This document shows, piece after piece, positions 45,040 through 55,997 of a stretch of DNA of 64,000 nt (the stretch's first letter is position 1; the number at the start of each line of letters is the position of its first letter). The stretch is from contig JAJFPB010000005.1 in the NCBI GenBank assembly GCA_020881915.1, forward strand, positions 1,240,001 through 1,304,000, in the 5' to 3' direction. A program made the translations under genes and the position numbers. Source of the stretch: Paramyrothecium sp. XJ0827 (Eukaryota > Ascomycota > Sordariomycetes > Hypocreales > Stachybotryaceae). The notes beneath the pieces are model-generated. The model ran no database searches. It was not told where the DNA came from and saw only the letters and a program-made list of their open reading frames with translations.

Positions 45040-45684
45040 CTACTGAAGTAGCTCCTCGCACGTCCAGTCCTCGTAGCTAGAGTTGCCCGGTCAGCGTTTC
45101 GCGCTCGTCGATAGTCTTTGCGCTCCAGATGAAAACTTACTGGCCGTCGGGGAGGTATCTTCGGACGATCAAAGGGATCTTCTTCTCGCGCAGCTCCTTG
45201 ATAGCGATCTGCAACGGATCCGTCTCGCCCTCGAGGTCGACCAACACAGGCGCGTTCATGCTGCAGCCCCAGTTAGCGCATTGTCGCATACACACCCGCG
45301 TCCGGCTAATGGAGCGGCACAAACCTGATTTGCAGCGCGCGGGTGCCCAGGATACGCGCCCTCTCGTACTTGGTCATGTAGGGCGTGGTTGTGCGCTCGT
45401 CGTCGGGAATCTTCAAGTCTCTCAGAGACTTGTCGGCGCCCTTGAGGACATTGGCGGCCGCCGAAGGATCCCCGGAGATGACAACGTTATCCTGATCCTC
45501 GCGTGCAGCACCGGCGGCGTCATCCTCCTGGACCTCTGGTTCGTAGTACTCGTTGACATCCTCGTCCTCGTACATGGGCTCATCGCTGCATGGAAGAATC
45601 TGTTAGCGCGTGCTCCTGAGAAGCTTGAGACAATTAGTAAACGCACCCGCCCATGCCAACATCGTCGTCGCCAAAGTCAGACAT
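45040..45684 (-). CDS. RPB6: RNA polymerases I, II and III shared subunit Rpb6 (RPABC2), four exons, 151 aa
   Basis: Exons 45647-45684, 45325-45585, 45141-45260 and 45040-45076 join in frame through short introns of 61-64 bases. The acidic N-terminus ([16 protein letters not shown]) is followed by the highly conserved core [57 protein letters not shown] and the terminal [10 protein letters not shown]. Rpb6 sits at the base of the clamp in all three nuclear RNA polymerases. The gene is head to head with TFIIIA, with 323 bases between start codons. Confidence 0.96.
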
Positions 45685-46007
45685 CTTGAAAGGACCGTGT
45701 GAATGCGCCCGAAGCTCTTATGCAGGGATCGTGAATGTTGCGAAATGCTTCACAAAAATTGTTGCTGGCGGGACGAAAGAAATCAATGTGGCAGTTTTGC
45801 CGATGCTTCTCCGGGACCTTCCCCCACGGCTGCTTCGAGGTGCATTGTGCAGAGGAAGGTACGTACCTTCCACTTTGATGTGCCCACTCGTCACCGACCA
45901 GGAAATTTCGGGCTCACCGCTCAAAAGTTCACCGTTTCTGCCGCCTTGGTTTCCAACGACATGCCGGAACACAACAACCCAAGATCGCCGCAAGGGCCAG
46001 GTCAATC
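45685..46007. promoter_or_regulatory. Bidirectional promoter, RPB6 / TFIIIA
   Basis: The 323 bases between the two divergent start codons must serve both a shared polymerase subunit and the 5S rRNA transcription factor. No specific binding site is claimed. Confidence 0.6.
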
Positions 46008-47609
46008 ATGAGCAAGCGTGGCGCGGACGGGGAGGCCCTTGGGGCGTCCTTGACCAAGAGGATGAACCTTGGATCTAACGAAGCTGACATGACATGTACG
46101 AGCTCTTACATCCACCGTCAACTGTTATCTGGTCCAGCTGCTGATAAACAATTAGACCCAGACCCAGACCCTGATCCTGAACCGGATCGTGACGACGGCG
46201 ACGACGACTTTACCACCGCGCAGACTCCCAGTTCCATGGCGGATGCGGAATCCACCGTCACCGCTGCCACCACACCCCGGCCCAAATTCCCCTCCGACCT
46301 TAAAACCTTGGCTTGCACATGGCCTGGTTGCCCCAAGACCTTCAACAGACCCGCTCGTTTGCGAGATCACCTAAACTCCCACACAAACTCTCGTCCGTTC
46401 AAGTGCCCTTACGACGATTGCGACAAGGACTACATTGAGGACAAGCACCTGAAGCAGCACATCAAGGCCGTGCACACCCACGAGCGCAAACATGTCTGCC
46501 AGCGGGAAGGCTGCGGCAAGAGCTTCGTGACCGGCACCCGACTAAAGCGACATCAAGCTGTCCACGAAGGCGCGGACAGGTTCCGGTGTCAGGATTGCGG
46601 CCAGAGCTTCCGAAAGAGGGAAACGCTCAACAAGCACGTACGGAAAGACCACCAAGGCCTGCGGGCACACCCGTGCACGGAGCCGGATTGCGGCGCCGCC
46701 TTTGACTCCAAGGCAGCGTTGAAACGGCACAAAGAGAGGGAGCATGGGGAATTACGGTTCTGGTGCATCGAGTGCGCTTCCCGGACAGCCCCTGACGGGA
46801 TGCCACTCCGCGTGGGCTTTACAACCGAGGTGTTGCTGCAGGCACACATGAAACTAGAGCATCAGACTTGCATGTTCTGCGACTTCAAGTCCCCATCGAA
46901 GTGGGAGCTGGACCGGCATGTGGAATGGAACCATTCTGGCAAGACAGTCGAGGATCGCAAGACGATTGAATGTCCCTACGAGACCTGCGACAAGAAGTTT
47001 ACGACGAAGTCGAACCTTACAACGCATATACGATCAGCGCATGAAGGTATCAGATTCATCTGTGGCGAATTCACGCTGACGGGCCCTCTGTTCCAAAGCT
47101 GGTCCGATGCGCAAGGCTGTGGCGACAAGTTCGTCACCAAAGCCAGGCTGGAGGAACACGTTCGCTTCATCCACCTTGGGCACGAGCGTCCCAAGCTCTC
47201 CAAACCAATAACCACGCGGCCCGACAATATCATCGACGACATATCCGGTGTTGCCAACGAGGCCAAGCAGACCATTGTCTGCCCACACTGCGGTGAGACA
47301 TTTTTCCGCTGGTCAGACCTGAACCTCCACGCCAGTGCGGTTCACGGCGACACTCACACCATGAGCGCCGACCCAGGTCTTCTCCTTGGGGAAGCACAGC
47401 TAGGCCAAGAACAGAACATGTTTGGCCACGAGGAGGCGCCCGGCTCGGGCTGGCAAGACTCTCAACCCGAAGAGGAGATTTTTGCCTCCTCCATGAACTA
47501 CGGTATGCCAGAGGACGAGTGGCTACAGGACGAGGCCAATATTCTCCTGCTTGCCCGAGAAGATCACCAGCCGGACCAAACCATCGACCCTGCCCTGGAA
47601 GGCCTATGA
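46008..47609 (+). CDS. Transcription factor IIIA, C2H2 zinc-finger protein, 533 aa
   Basis: Ten consecutive C2H2-type fingers run from about residue 100 to 450: CTWPGCPKTFNRPARLRDH, CPYDDCDKDYIEDKHLKQH, CQREGCGKSFVTGTRLKRH, CQDCGQSFRKRETLNKH and six more. Finger 6 has an enlarged Cys-His spacer, and finger 9 has a 17-residue insert between its cysteines (GPLFQSWSDAQ region). This is the layout of fungal TFIIIA, which binds the internal control region of 5S rRNA genes for RNA polymerase III. The N-terminus carries a DPDPDPDPEPD repeat. A possible 60-base in-frame intron at about 46096-46155 (GTACGA donor, CTGATAA branch) would shorten the N-terminus by 20 residues; I left it unspliced. The C-terminal 80 residues are acidic. 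Confidence 0.9.
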   Translation: MSKRGADGEALGASLTKRMNLGSNEADMTCTSSYIHRQLLSGPAADKQLDPDPDPDPEPDRDDGDDDFTTAQTPSSMADAESTVTAATTPRPKFPSDLKTLACTWPGCPKTFNRPARLRDHLNSHTNSRPFKCPYDDCDKDYIEDKHLKQHIKAVHTHERKHVCQREGCGKSFVTGTRLKRHQAVHEGADRFRCQDCGQSFRKRETLNKHVRKDHQGLRAHPCTEPDCGAAFDSKAALKRHKEREHGELRFWCIECASRTAPDGMPLRVGFTTEVLLQAHMKLEHQTCMFCDFKSPSKWELDRHVEWNHSGKTVEDRKTIECPYETCDKKFTTKSNLTTHIRSAHEGIRFICGEFTLTGPLFQSWSDAQGCGDKFVTKARLEEHVRFIHLGHERPKLSKPITTRPDNIIDDISGVANEAKQTIVCPHCGETFFRWSDLNLHASAVHGDTHTMSADPGLLLGEAQLGQEQNMFGHEEAPGSGWQDSQPEEEIFASSMNYGMPEDEWLQDEANILLLAREDHQPDQTIDPALEGL

Positions 47610-48000
47610 TATAGAAGTGCTCAACCTGTACACCATTCACGTTTTACAATAATCACGAAATAATGAAGATCTGGCGTTTATGAAAAGGGATGGGCGGTAA
47701 TTTAAAAGCGGTCCGGACGAAAATAATCTTTATGCAAGCGATGCTATCATTTGTCTGATAAACTCCTGTGAACCAATGCAACCGTGCGAGTATCCTGATG
47801 TTCTCCGAGTGGCCCTTGCAACTAAAGTACACAACCAAGCCTTCTTCATATCCGCATCGTCCTATTGAGACTCGGAAACTCCATTCCTCTCTAGTATCAA
47901 TTGATGAAGGCAACATTAAGGAATCGAAAAGTGATTAGGAACGTGTCATTGCCATATCGTCAGGGTGCAAAGTTTGCGAAGCTGAATTCAAAAATTCGTC
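47610..48000. other. Convergent 3' flanks, no gene
   Basis: About 390 bases between the TFIIIA and zinc-transporter stop codons, without coding signal. Confidence 0.5.
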
Positions 48001-49822
48001 TCAATGTTCTGCAACAAGGGCATTGCTGAGCCCTAATAAGGCCATGCCGAGGAAGCCGCAGAAAATGCACAGATTTCGGTTATGGTTGAGGCTGAGGCTT
48101 TCGACGAAAAGCTGAAGGGCAACGCTAACCATGATGCCCGCGGTCACAGCAAAGAGGCAAGCGTACGCCACGGCATTTGGCTTCATGTGCGTTTTCCGCG
48201 CGAGCTTGAACCAGAGCACGGCGATGCCGGCGCCAAGTGGCTGAGACAATCCGCCCAGGAGAGCTGACCAAGCCATGGCGCGCCAGCGCGAACCCAGGGC
48301 CATGTACAAGGGGAGGCACATGGCGAAGCCTTCCGTGATGTTGTGAACAAATAATGCCATGAACACGTTGAAACCTAACGAGGGGTTCGCATGGTTGGTA
48401 GCATATGTGATGAATCCTTCCGGGAACTTGTGCAGGGCGATGGCAATGGAGGTCTGAAGACCGATTGACAAAAATGCATTTGTAGGAACGTGGTGATGGT
48501 GCTGCCCTTCAGGGTCCTCGGCCTCATGAAATGACGAGCCTTGGTCGTGGTCATGGTCGTGATCGTGGTTGTGGTCGTGATCGGTGTGATCGGTGTGATA
48601 GCCATACTCGCTCTGAGTATCATCGTGCGCATTACTGTCACCACGCCCCTCCTCTTCGACCTCCTCTTCGGTTGTGTACAGCGGCTCGCGGGATGTTGCT
48701 CGGCTCGTACGGAATTTGGGGCTGACTGGACGATCGTTGGTTTCTGTATTCGACACCTCGGTTGGCCCATGGAACACAGAACCGGAGGTGGGGTAAAACT
48801 GTCCGGTGGTGGTACGAAGAATAGTCGGTTGCCCCGAGCTCTTCGAAGAGCGGCTGGAAAGATGCTTGAAGCACTCTTGGCCGCAGGGATCCGTGAAACC
48901 ATAACATGACCCCGACTCGTCGCAGTTGCATTTTGTATCCCTCACAAACGACAGAACACGTTTTTGGACTTGAAGCATGGAAGGTCTTCGGCTGAGGGTA
49001 CTTGCTGCCCCGGTCGTGGCTCGACTGCGATTTGTCACCTGAGGGCTGAGCGGTTGCTGCAACATTTCACCGCCGGCGGCGGAGGCATGGCGCTTCGACA
49101 CCGGTGGGTGGCTAGGTCTTTCCGCTCCTAGCAACGGCGTCGACTCAACTGCCATGCCGTGTCCGTTCTCGGTGAGCATGGACGTCTTATTCAGAGCCTG
49201 ACGCGAGCTTTTGCGGCGGGAGCGGCTCGGTCGCGAGTGCTGCCGGTCATGTTGATCACAGGAAGCGTCGCGCTTACTTGCGGTCTCGTCGTGTGTATGG
49301 TCGCAGTCGACGACGTGGGAAGGCATGAATTGATGGAGAAGTCGTGAAACGGCCTGGATCCCGATAAAGCCTGCGCCAAAGCAGGATATGACAAAAAGGC
49401 CGGCGGCTTGATCAGACCAATCCGTGCTCTTAAGATATTCTCTCGATTCTGGGAGCATGCTATACAGCGCGGAGAAGAGCTGCATGCATTCAGTCAGGTT
49501 CGGCATCGATACGGGCGGCAATCTTTGGGAAGGGAAGCATACCATGACGCCGAAGCTTAGGCTTAGGGAACATGCTAGGAAGATGTTACTGTCCTGGATG
49601 CGAAAGTTCCGCTTGCCTGGAAGCAGACGTATGATCACGTCGACGCAAACGATGGAGGCGCCAAAGACACAAGCTGTATTGGTGCGAGTCAGCATATGGT
49701 GAATGAACGAAAGCCAGGCGTTGCAGGCTCGGGCTGGCAGGGCAGTACGAACCGATGCCACTGACGATACACATGATCCACCCGCGGGTGTCATTGTGCA
49801 ATTCCCTTGTCGCCAACTCCAT
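48001..49822 (-). CDS. ZIP-family zinc transporter, Zrt3-like (vacuolar), three exons, 559 aa
   Basis: The ATG at 49822 was chosen because exons 49753-49822, 49543-49673 and 48001-49479 then join in frame and restore the membrane helices WIMCIVSGIACVFGASIVCV and FLACSLSLSFGVMLFSALYS. Reading through the introns would break these helices. The long middle loop (residues about 120-370) is Ser/Arg-rich and ends in a histidine array (HTDHTDHDHNHDHDHDHD) of the type that senses or delivers zinc. The ZIP core follows: helix IV SIGLQTSIAIALHKFPEGF with the metal-site His/Pro/Glu, helix V FMALFVHNITEGFAM with His-Asn and Glu, then three more helices. In yeast Zrt3 releases zinc from the vacuole. Location here is inference from similarity. 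Confidence 0.88.
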
Positions 49823-52093
49823 GGCGATGAAGTGCTCCTCCGCAATCGATGGTGGAACGGGTCAGCGATGCGGGCGCGACTACTCGTAAAAGAGAATCGT
49901 CGTTGCTGTGTGTCGCGCTCTGGCGAAAAGAGCAAATGCCGAGAGGTCGAGGGAGGCCTTTTGGTGGGATGGATGGTGGTCCTGCAGGGTCGCTGACGTA
50001 TGAAGACAGGGATACGCCGATCGGCTGGAGTCCGGTGCCCGTGGCCGGCGGGTCTCGTAATGATGCGTCGTTATCCGATAATCATGCGTTTTGGTTGGAG
50101 AAGACGCATAGGGGAGAAGAAAAGATATTTGGGCCGCTCTTGGATGGCAGGGTGCGGAAGGGCGGTGATCGATGATGAGGATAAAAAGTGAGGTAGGTAT
50201 TAGTGCTGTCGCTCCCAGGCGGAAGCCAGCTGGATTCGGCTTAGACACAACCGTCGAGGAGGGCCGTGGCGTTTCAACCTGCGTGCCTGAAGCCCACGAT
50301 TCCAGCAGGAACGAGAGACTTGGCTGCCCCTCCACCAAAAGCGGTAGGTGCTCTGAAATGGAATGGCTAATAGGATACCTTGCCTTGAGATACGCTCTGC
50401 GCCCCTCCGGATGTCGGCAGAAAAAGACGGTCCCGGCCAGCGTATCATGCAGATTTCACTTTACTATATCAAAGCAGATTGCCATGCAAATCGCACGCCG
50501 GGCTCCAAGTGTATTTATTGCTCCCGCGGCGCAGCGGCAGGCAGGAATCACTGCTGACCAACGCCCCTCAAGGTCCTCATTTCTAGCTCTGCCTGACCGC
50601 CTTGGACATTATCGAGCCGGTCTTGAACGCAAGACGGGACTTTGTCCCCATTCCCTCACACTTACGAGGGCGCGCGAGATTGCAGGGTTTGGTGCTGCGC
50701 GCCATCAAGGTTCTCAAAAGTGACACAGCAAACCCCCCGTGAGGATGCCTCGCGGCCAATCAAGGCCCCCCTCTTTAACTCGCGCACTGCAGCTCAGCCC
50801 GGCAATCATAATTCTGGACCAGGCCCGCCCCCGAGGTTTCCAGACACGTTCCGCGAAATAGAGCCCGAGCCAGCGTCGATCTACCGCACTGCACCGGGCT
50901 ACCTTATTGCGGATGTGGAGGCAGCAGTAACAGCGTTGTGCGAGCCTCAACTTAATCACACGAGAACACGAGCAAGGGGAGCTCACGATGGGTCACTTAA
51001 GGTCCAACCGTGCAACTGACTTCGCTCACTGTCCACTGACGGAATCAGACCGAGGAAAGTTGCGCTTACGTATGCTCACTCGAACTACCTAGTAGAATGA
51101 GATTCCTTTATGCGTGTACCAGCGAACGGAAAACGCAGTGAAGTCGCCTCAGTCGTGCACCTCGCCTTGTTCAGCGCTTTGACGTCATGTCCCAGACTGT
51201 CACCAGCTCACAATAAATCTCGGAGTTCCTTTGCTTCAGACCATCAGACTCAATAAGCCACCAGCAGATCAGCTATATCCACACAATGGCCTCGTTGCTG
51301 CATCACACCCTTCCCCTCCCCCATCCCGTGCCTCCTAGGTGTGGATTCCGCCGATAATCATGCGGCTCCCCTCGGCGCCCTGACCCAAATCGCTGGGCCC
51401 CACCACCCCTGCCTGCCTTACCCTCCACCTTAGCCCCAGCCCCAGGGACCGTTAGGTTACAGGGTAGCTTAAGGCTCCGAAGGGTGACAAAAAAGCCAGA
51501 CGGCCAAAAGGATAGGTTACCACCTTAGGCAGCTAGCGTACCTTTTCTAAGGCATCTTGTAAATAGGTCAGTAAGAAGTACCTGTTGGCTTTATTTATCA
51601 CCTTTTGAAGCACTGATCTTGTTCTACAATAGATTTGTCCTAAATAGTTATATCTTAATGGTAAAATACTGATTACAGTGACAATGCTATTAGAAGAAGG
51701 ATGTTTCAAGTATGAATTAGAAGTACAGTAGGGCAGGAGGCTCACCGTCGCGCTTTTTCTGTCACCCCCTTGTGGCTGCTAAAAAAAAATCCTGGACATC
51801 CTCTGCCATGTGCTCTCCCACCACCCTCAACCTCCCCCAGGCGAGACATCACATCCACGTTGTAACCCAGCACATGCGCCTCTTCACACCATCCTCGTGA
51901 GCAAAGCTTGGGAGCTTCGCGTTGTCTTCTTTCGCCCTGTACGACACGAATACAGCGACCTGCCTCCATCGCCGCCTGACACGAGTCTCGAATCCAGAGT
52001 CCGAGCTCCTTCGTCGTCCTCCCACGTATAAAACCCGATTCCAGCATCCCGCCCACCCCCTCCGTCTGACGGAACGCTCCTTTCTCGCCCACC
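49823..52093. other. 2.3 kb divergent intergenic region, zinc transporter / Nuc1
   Basis: No coding frame supported. It includes an AT-richer patch at about 51,530-51,740. It must hold the promoters of both flanking genes. Confidence 0.5.
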
Positions 52094-53155
52094 ATGTCGA
52101 AGTCTAGTCTGGCTATGATTGCTGCCCTCAGTGCAGGAGGCGGAGCCGCGATCACAGCTGCCATGTATTCACTACGTTCCGACAAGAAGCTCGCGAGCAG
52201 CGTCCCTGCCGCCAACACCACCGCCGTCACCGCGCCCATTCCCACCGCCACCCCGAATGCTCCCCTCGCTATCCCTCCAACGCAAGTCTTCGCCGCGCCG
52301 CCGCCACTGCCCGCGACGGCGGCCGTTGTCGGCCCCGTCAACCCAGCCGGCTTGTTCGAGTACGGCTTCCCAGGCCCTGTTGCCGACGTCGCCGCACGCT
52401 CCGCCCTGATCTCGAGCTACGACCGACGCACGCGCAACCCCCACTGGGTTGTTGAGCACATCACGCCTGCCTCTTTGGCCGTGCGCAATGGCGACCGCAA
52501 GAACAGTGCCTTCCTCGAGGACGACAGCGTCCCGCCCAAGTTCCGCGCCTTGTTGAAGGATTACTACCGCAGTGGATACGACCGCGGCCACCAAGTCCCT
52601 GCTGCCGACGCAAAGTGGTCGCAGAAAGCCATGGACGAGACCTTCTACCTCTCAAACATGTGCCCCCAGGTTGGCGAGGGCTTCAACCGCGACTACTGGG
52701 CGCATTTCGAGGACTTCTGCCGCCGCTTGACCGTCCAGTACCCTTCCGTCCGCATCGTCACTGGGCCGCTTTACCTGCCCCGTAAGGATCCCGTCGACAA
52801 CAAGTGGTACGTCAAGTACGAGATGATCGGGAGTCCGCCATCTGTGGCTGTTCCCACCCACTTCTACAAGGTCATCTTTGCCGAGGACGGCAAGGTCAAC
52901 GGCAACGTCGCCGTCGGTGCCTTCGTCTTGCCCAACGCCCCCATCGCCAACACCAAGCCCATCACCGACTTCGAGGTTCCCATCGAGGCGGTGGAGCGCG
53001 CCAGCGGCCTCGAGTTCGCCACCAAACTGCCCATCCAGCGGCGGAAGAGGCTTTGCACCGATACGGTGTGCGCCTTGATCATCAAGGACTACAACGATCG
53101 GCAAAAGTCCTTCGCCAAGGGCGACAAGCGTGCAATTACTCCGCCCAGCCAATGA
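52094..53155 (+). CDS. NUC1: Mitochondrial DNA/RNA nuclease, endonuclease G family (Nuc1), 353 aa
   Basis: A single exon. The N-terminus has an uncleaved-signal/matrix-type segment (MSKSSLAMIAALSAGGGAAI) and an Ala/Pro-rich linker. The nuclease domain starts near residue 85: EYGFPG, then RRTRNPHWVVEHIT, the catalytic DRGHQVPAAD (His is the general base), the metal-binding Asn in FYLSNMCPQVGEGFNRDYW, and the ending VPTHFYKVIF..FVLPN. In fungi Nuc1 degrades nucleic acids at the mitochondrial inner membrane and acts in programmed cell death and recombination. Length and motif order match the family. Confidence 0.94.
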   Translation: MSKSSLAMIAALSAGGGAAITAAMYSLRSDKKLASSVPAANTTAVTAPIPTATPNAPLAIPPTQVFAAPPPLPATAAVVGPVNPAGLFEYGFPGPVADVAARSALISSYDRRTRNPHWVVEHITPASLAVRNGDRKNSAFLEDDSVPPKFRALLKDYYRSGYDRGHQVPAADAKWSQKAMDETFYLSNMCPQVGEGFNRDYWAHFEDFCRRLTVQYPSVRIVTGPLYLPRKDPVDNKWYVKYEMIGSPPSVAVPTHFYKVIFAEDGKVNGNVAVGAFVLPNAPIANTKPITDFEVPIEAVERASGLEFATKLPIQRRKRLCTDTVCALIIKDYNDRQKSFAKGDKRAITPPSQ

Positions 53156-53597
53156 AGTTAGCTGGGGCAGGCTATGATATGACTGGGTCCCGACTGAATT
53201 GAGCATACGGAAGTTGATCTTTTCTAAGGCATTAGAGCTTGGAGCTATGTTTGTATTATTTGGCTGGGTAGATTAGCATATTCCCATAGAATAGCTCCTC
53301 TTGCGGTATCTTGCTTTTTCGGATTTTTAGATAGAGAGGGTAGAGATCTCCCGGATGTTGGTCGCTGAACGCAACATCATCATGTACACTAGCAACACTG
53401 CATAATACAAATCCGCCATACCGCAATTCCCACACATATGTACAGCTGGCCCAGTGTGTTAATCCGTGGTTATAAAATTGACTCTGGTGGAACACGGCTG
53501 TTGGAAAGATTCTCTTCCTGCCAGCTCGGATTTTTCTTACCTGTAACCGCCAGAAACGCCAAATAAGGGTATCAACCTCCTGATTTCATACATCCCT
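53156..53597. other. Convergent 3' flanks, no gene
   Basis: About 440 bases between the Nuc1 and Pfs2 stop codons, without coding signal. Confidence 0.5.
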
Positions 53598-55997
53598 TCA
53601 CCTTATGCGGGTGTACTTGCCCTGCCGCTGTTCATGTCGAAGGCTCTCCTCCTGACTAGGGAGTGGCGCCCTCCGGCCCCTGGGGTCGTGCTTGTCGACA
53701 TCGGACTGGAGCAGCGGCGGTGGGGGAACGTGTAAGGGGAGGTTGCCAGGCGGCAATGGAACTCCGCCAGGAGGTGGGAGCAGGCCAGGCGGGAGCGATC
53801 CTGGAGGGGGAATGGGAACGCCCGCCCGCTTCATCATCTCGATCAGCTGAGCGGGATCGGGAGGATTGTTGGGGTCAATGCCCGGGAAGGGCGGCGGTGG
53901 CTGGCCGTTCAGTGGAGGAGGAGGGAACAGAGGGGGCGGCAGTGGTGCACCGGAGCCGGCGCCTACGCCAGGAATCATAGGCGGAGGCACGCCAGTGTTG
54001 AGGCCAGGGAGGGACGCGCCACCCAGAGGAAGGCCAGGAATCCCAGGAAGTCCGGGAAGACCAGGGACGGGCGCCTTCAGGGCATCTTGATCAACAAGAG
54101 CGTCCATCTCGTCTTCCAGCTCCTGCTGCTCCTCTTCCTGCCGCTGGCGACGATTGCCTCTCCGATCCCAAGTCCCCTGGGCCTCGGCTGCGGCTTCGCC
54201 GATGTGGTACCGATCCTGAAAGACCTCGGTGTCTCCTGGCCGAGCCCGCGTCCAGAAGCGCGTGATACGGTCGTTGGAGCCGGAGGCGAGAACATGGCCC
54301 AGCGGGTGCCAATCGAGAGACCATATAACGTTATCATGAGCGAAGGGAACCTTGTGTGTAGGCCATACTGATTGTGCCGGGGTCGAGCTCGGATCCAAAC
54401 TGTCATACGGCGCAACGGTCAACAACTGACCGGCTGGAGTATTTGGCGAATCCAATAGATAGTGGAACATGGAACCATCTGTTCCACCAGTAGTGAGCAA
54501 ATTTGAATGAACAGGGTGCCAGACAAGCGTGGAGATGTCCCTTTCATGTCCTTTGAGCAGGCAAATGTCCCTCATCATCCTGAGATCGAAAACTCGAGCT
54601 GTTTGATCTCTGGCAGAGGTTGCTAAGCAAGCGCCTTTGACCTTTTCAAACGATACTTTAGTGATGGTGCTCTTGTGCCCGTGAAGGGTTGTGAGACAGC
54701 GACTGGTTCGAGGATCCCAGAGCTTCACTAAGTGGTCCTTGGAGCCAGACACAAGAAGACCTTTGGCTGGATGCCAATCCACCGTCTTCGCATCCCAACC
54801 GTGCCCTTCTAGCTTTGACTCCATGGTTCCCAGTGCAAAGTCGAAAATCTTTAGTGTCGAGTCATCAGACGCCGTGACAAACTTGGTATCGTTTGGGCTG
54901 AAAGCAAGATCCCTGATTGGATCGGAGTGGGCGTTTATGCTCTGGACATTGTTGAAGTTGGGCTGCCAGTACTTGACCAAGCCATCGTGATCGCCAGATA
55001 TCAGCCAATCATCGCTATGGGAGTACTGAAGAGCTCGAATAGCCGAGTCGTGGGCTTGCATGATGGTCTCAAAGTTGAAGCCTGTGCCATTCCACAGAGT
55101 GAACTCGCCCATGGTCGAAGCCGTCAGAAGTCTTCGGCCTTCAGGTGTCCATCGGACGACATTGATGGGATGCTTAATTTTGTTGAGAGAGGAATGAAGA
55201 TGCTTAATTGGGATTGTGTCTGCCGGGAGAGTTGGCCGAGCAGCAGGCGGCAACATCTACACGTCGTTAGCCGTACATCGTTGGAGGCATGAAGACGGAA
55301 CACTCACGTCGACAATGTAGCTGACACTTGGGCGCTCCATTTCGCCAACATAAGAGCCCTTGTAATTAGGAATACGACTCCGTTGCCAATGCGTTACGGT
55401 AGCACTATAATCGGTGACAGGGCCTTTGTAACAAGTTAGTATTTTTTAGAATCATTCTGCTGAATGTGATTGTTTTATGGGTTTGGAGGACGAGAAACGA
55501 CCACGACGCCTTATAACAGAATTTGTTACATGTGATGCCAGCTTATCCAGAGAAGTGGAGTGCAGAAGCCTGTGAATGTTGCCGCAAGAGGCTAAAATCC
55601 GAGCAACCCAACGATGGCAAGTCAAGGCGGACAATTCCAGGCAAGGACTCCCCGTGGCAGCCCGTTAGCAAGAAGAGATAATCGACGACGAGTCAAGGCA
55701 GTGACTGTACTAATCGTCCTTCTGCATGAGGAGAACAACAAGGGTCTTGTAAGGCAATGTCGCCGGACACTGGCCTAGGCCATGGTTGCTGGCTGGCGAA
55801 AACATGACGATACTGGTCCCATTCTGTAGCGCTTACAGACAACACGGGACTCCCGTCGAACAATTGAAGATGGCTAGCTACGAAAGCCCATAAAACAATC
55901 AAGAAAGAGACTTACGCCTGCCCCGAACCTTGACGAAAGCACCATCTTGGCCTCCAGCGCCTCCACGGTCGCCTTCACCACGAGGCTCATAAGCCAT
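53598..55997 (-). CDS. PFS2: Polyadenylation factor subunit 2 (Pfs2/WDR33), three exons, 618 aa
   Basis: Exons 55916-55997, 55308-55423 and 53598-55256 join in frame. The N-terminal signature [20 protein letters not shown] ... [16 protein letters not shown] is that of Pfs2. Seven WD40 repeats follow (for example [72 protein letters not shown]). The C-terminal 170 residues are Pro/Gly/Leu-rich ([20 protein letters not shown]), as in fungal and animal orthologues. Pfs2 scaffolds the cleavage and polyadenylation complex and helps recognise the poly(A) signal. The first intron (55424-55915) is 492 bases, long for this genome, and ends with a perfect TACTAAC branch site 18 bases before the acceptor. 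Confidence 0.94.

Noticed and set aside
48541..48909. Valine/isoleucine-rich plus-strand frame
   Set aside because: It is the antisense of the histidine-rich loop of the zinc transporter.
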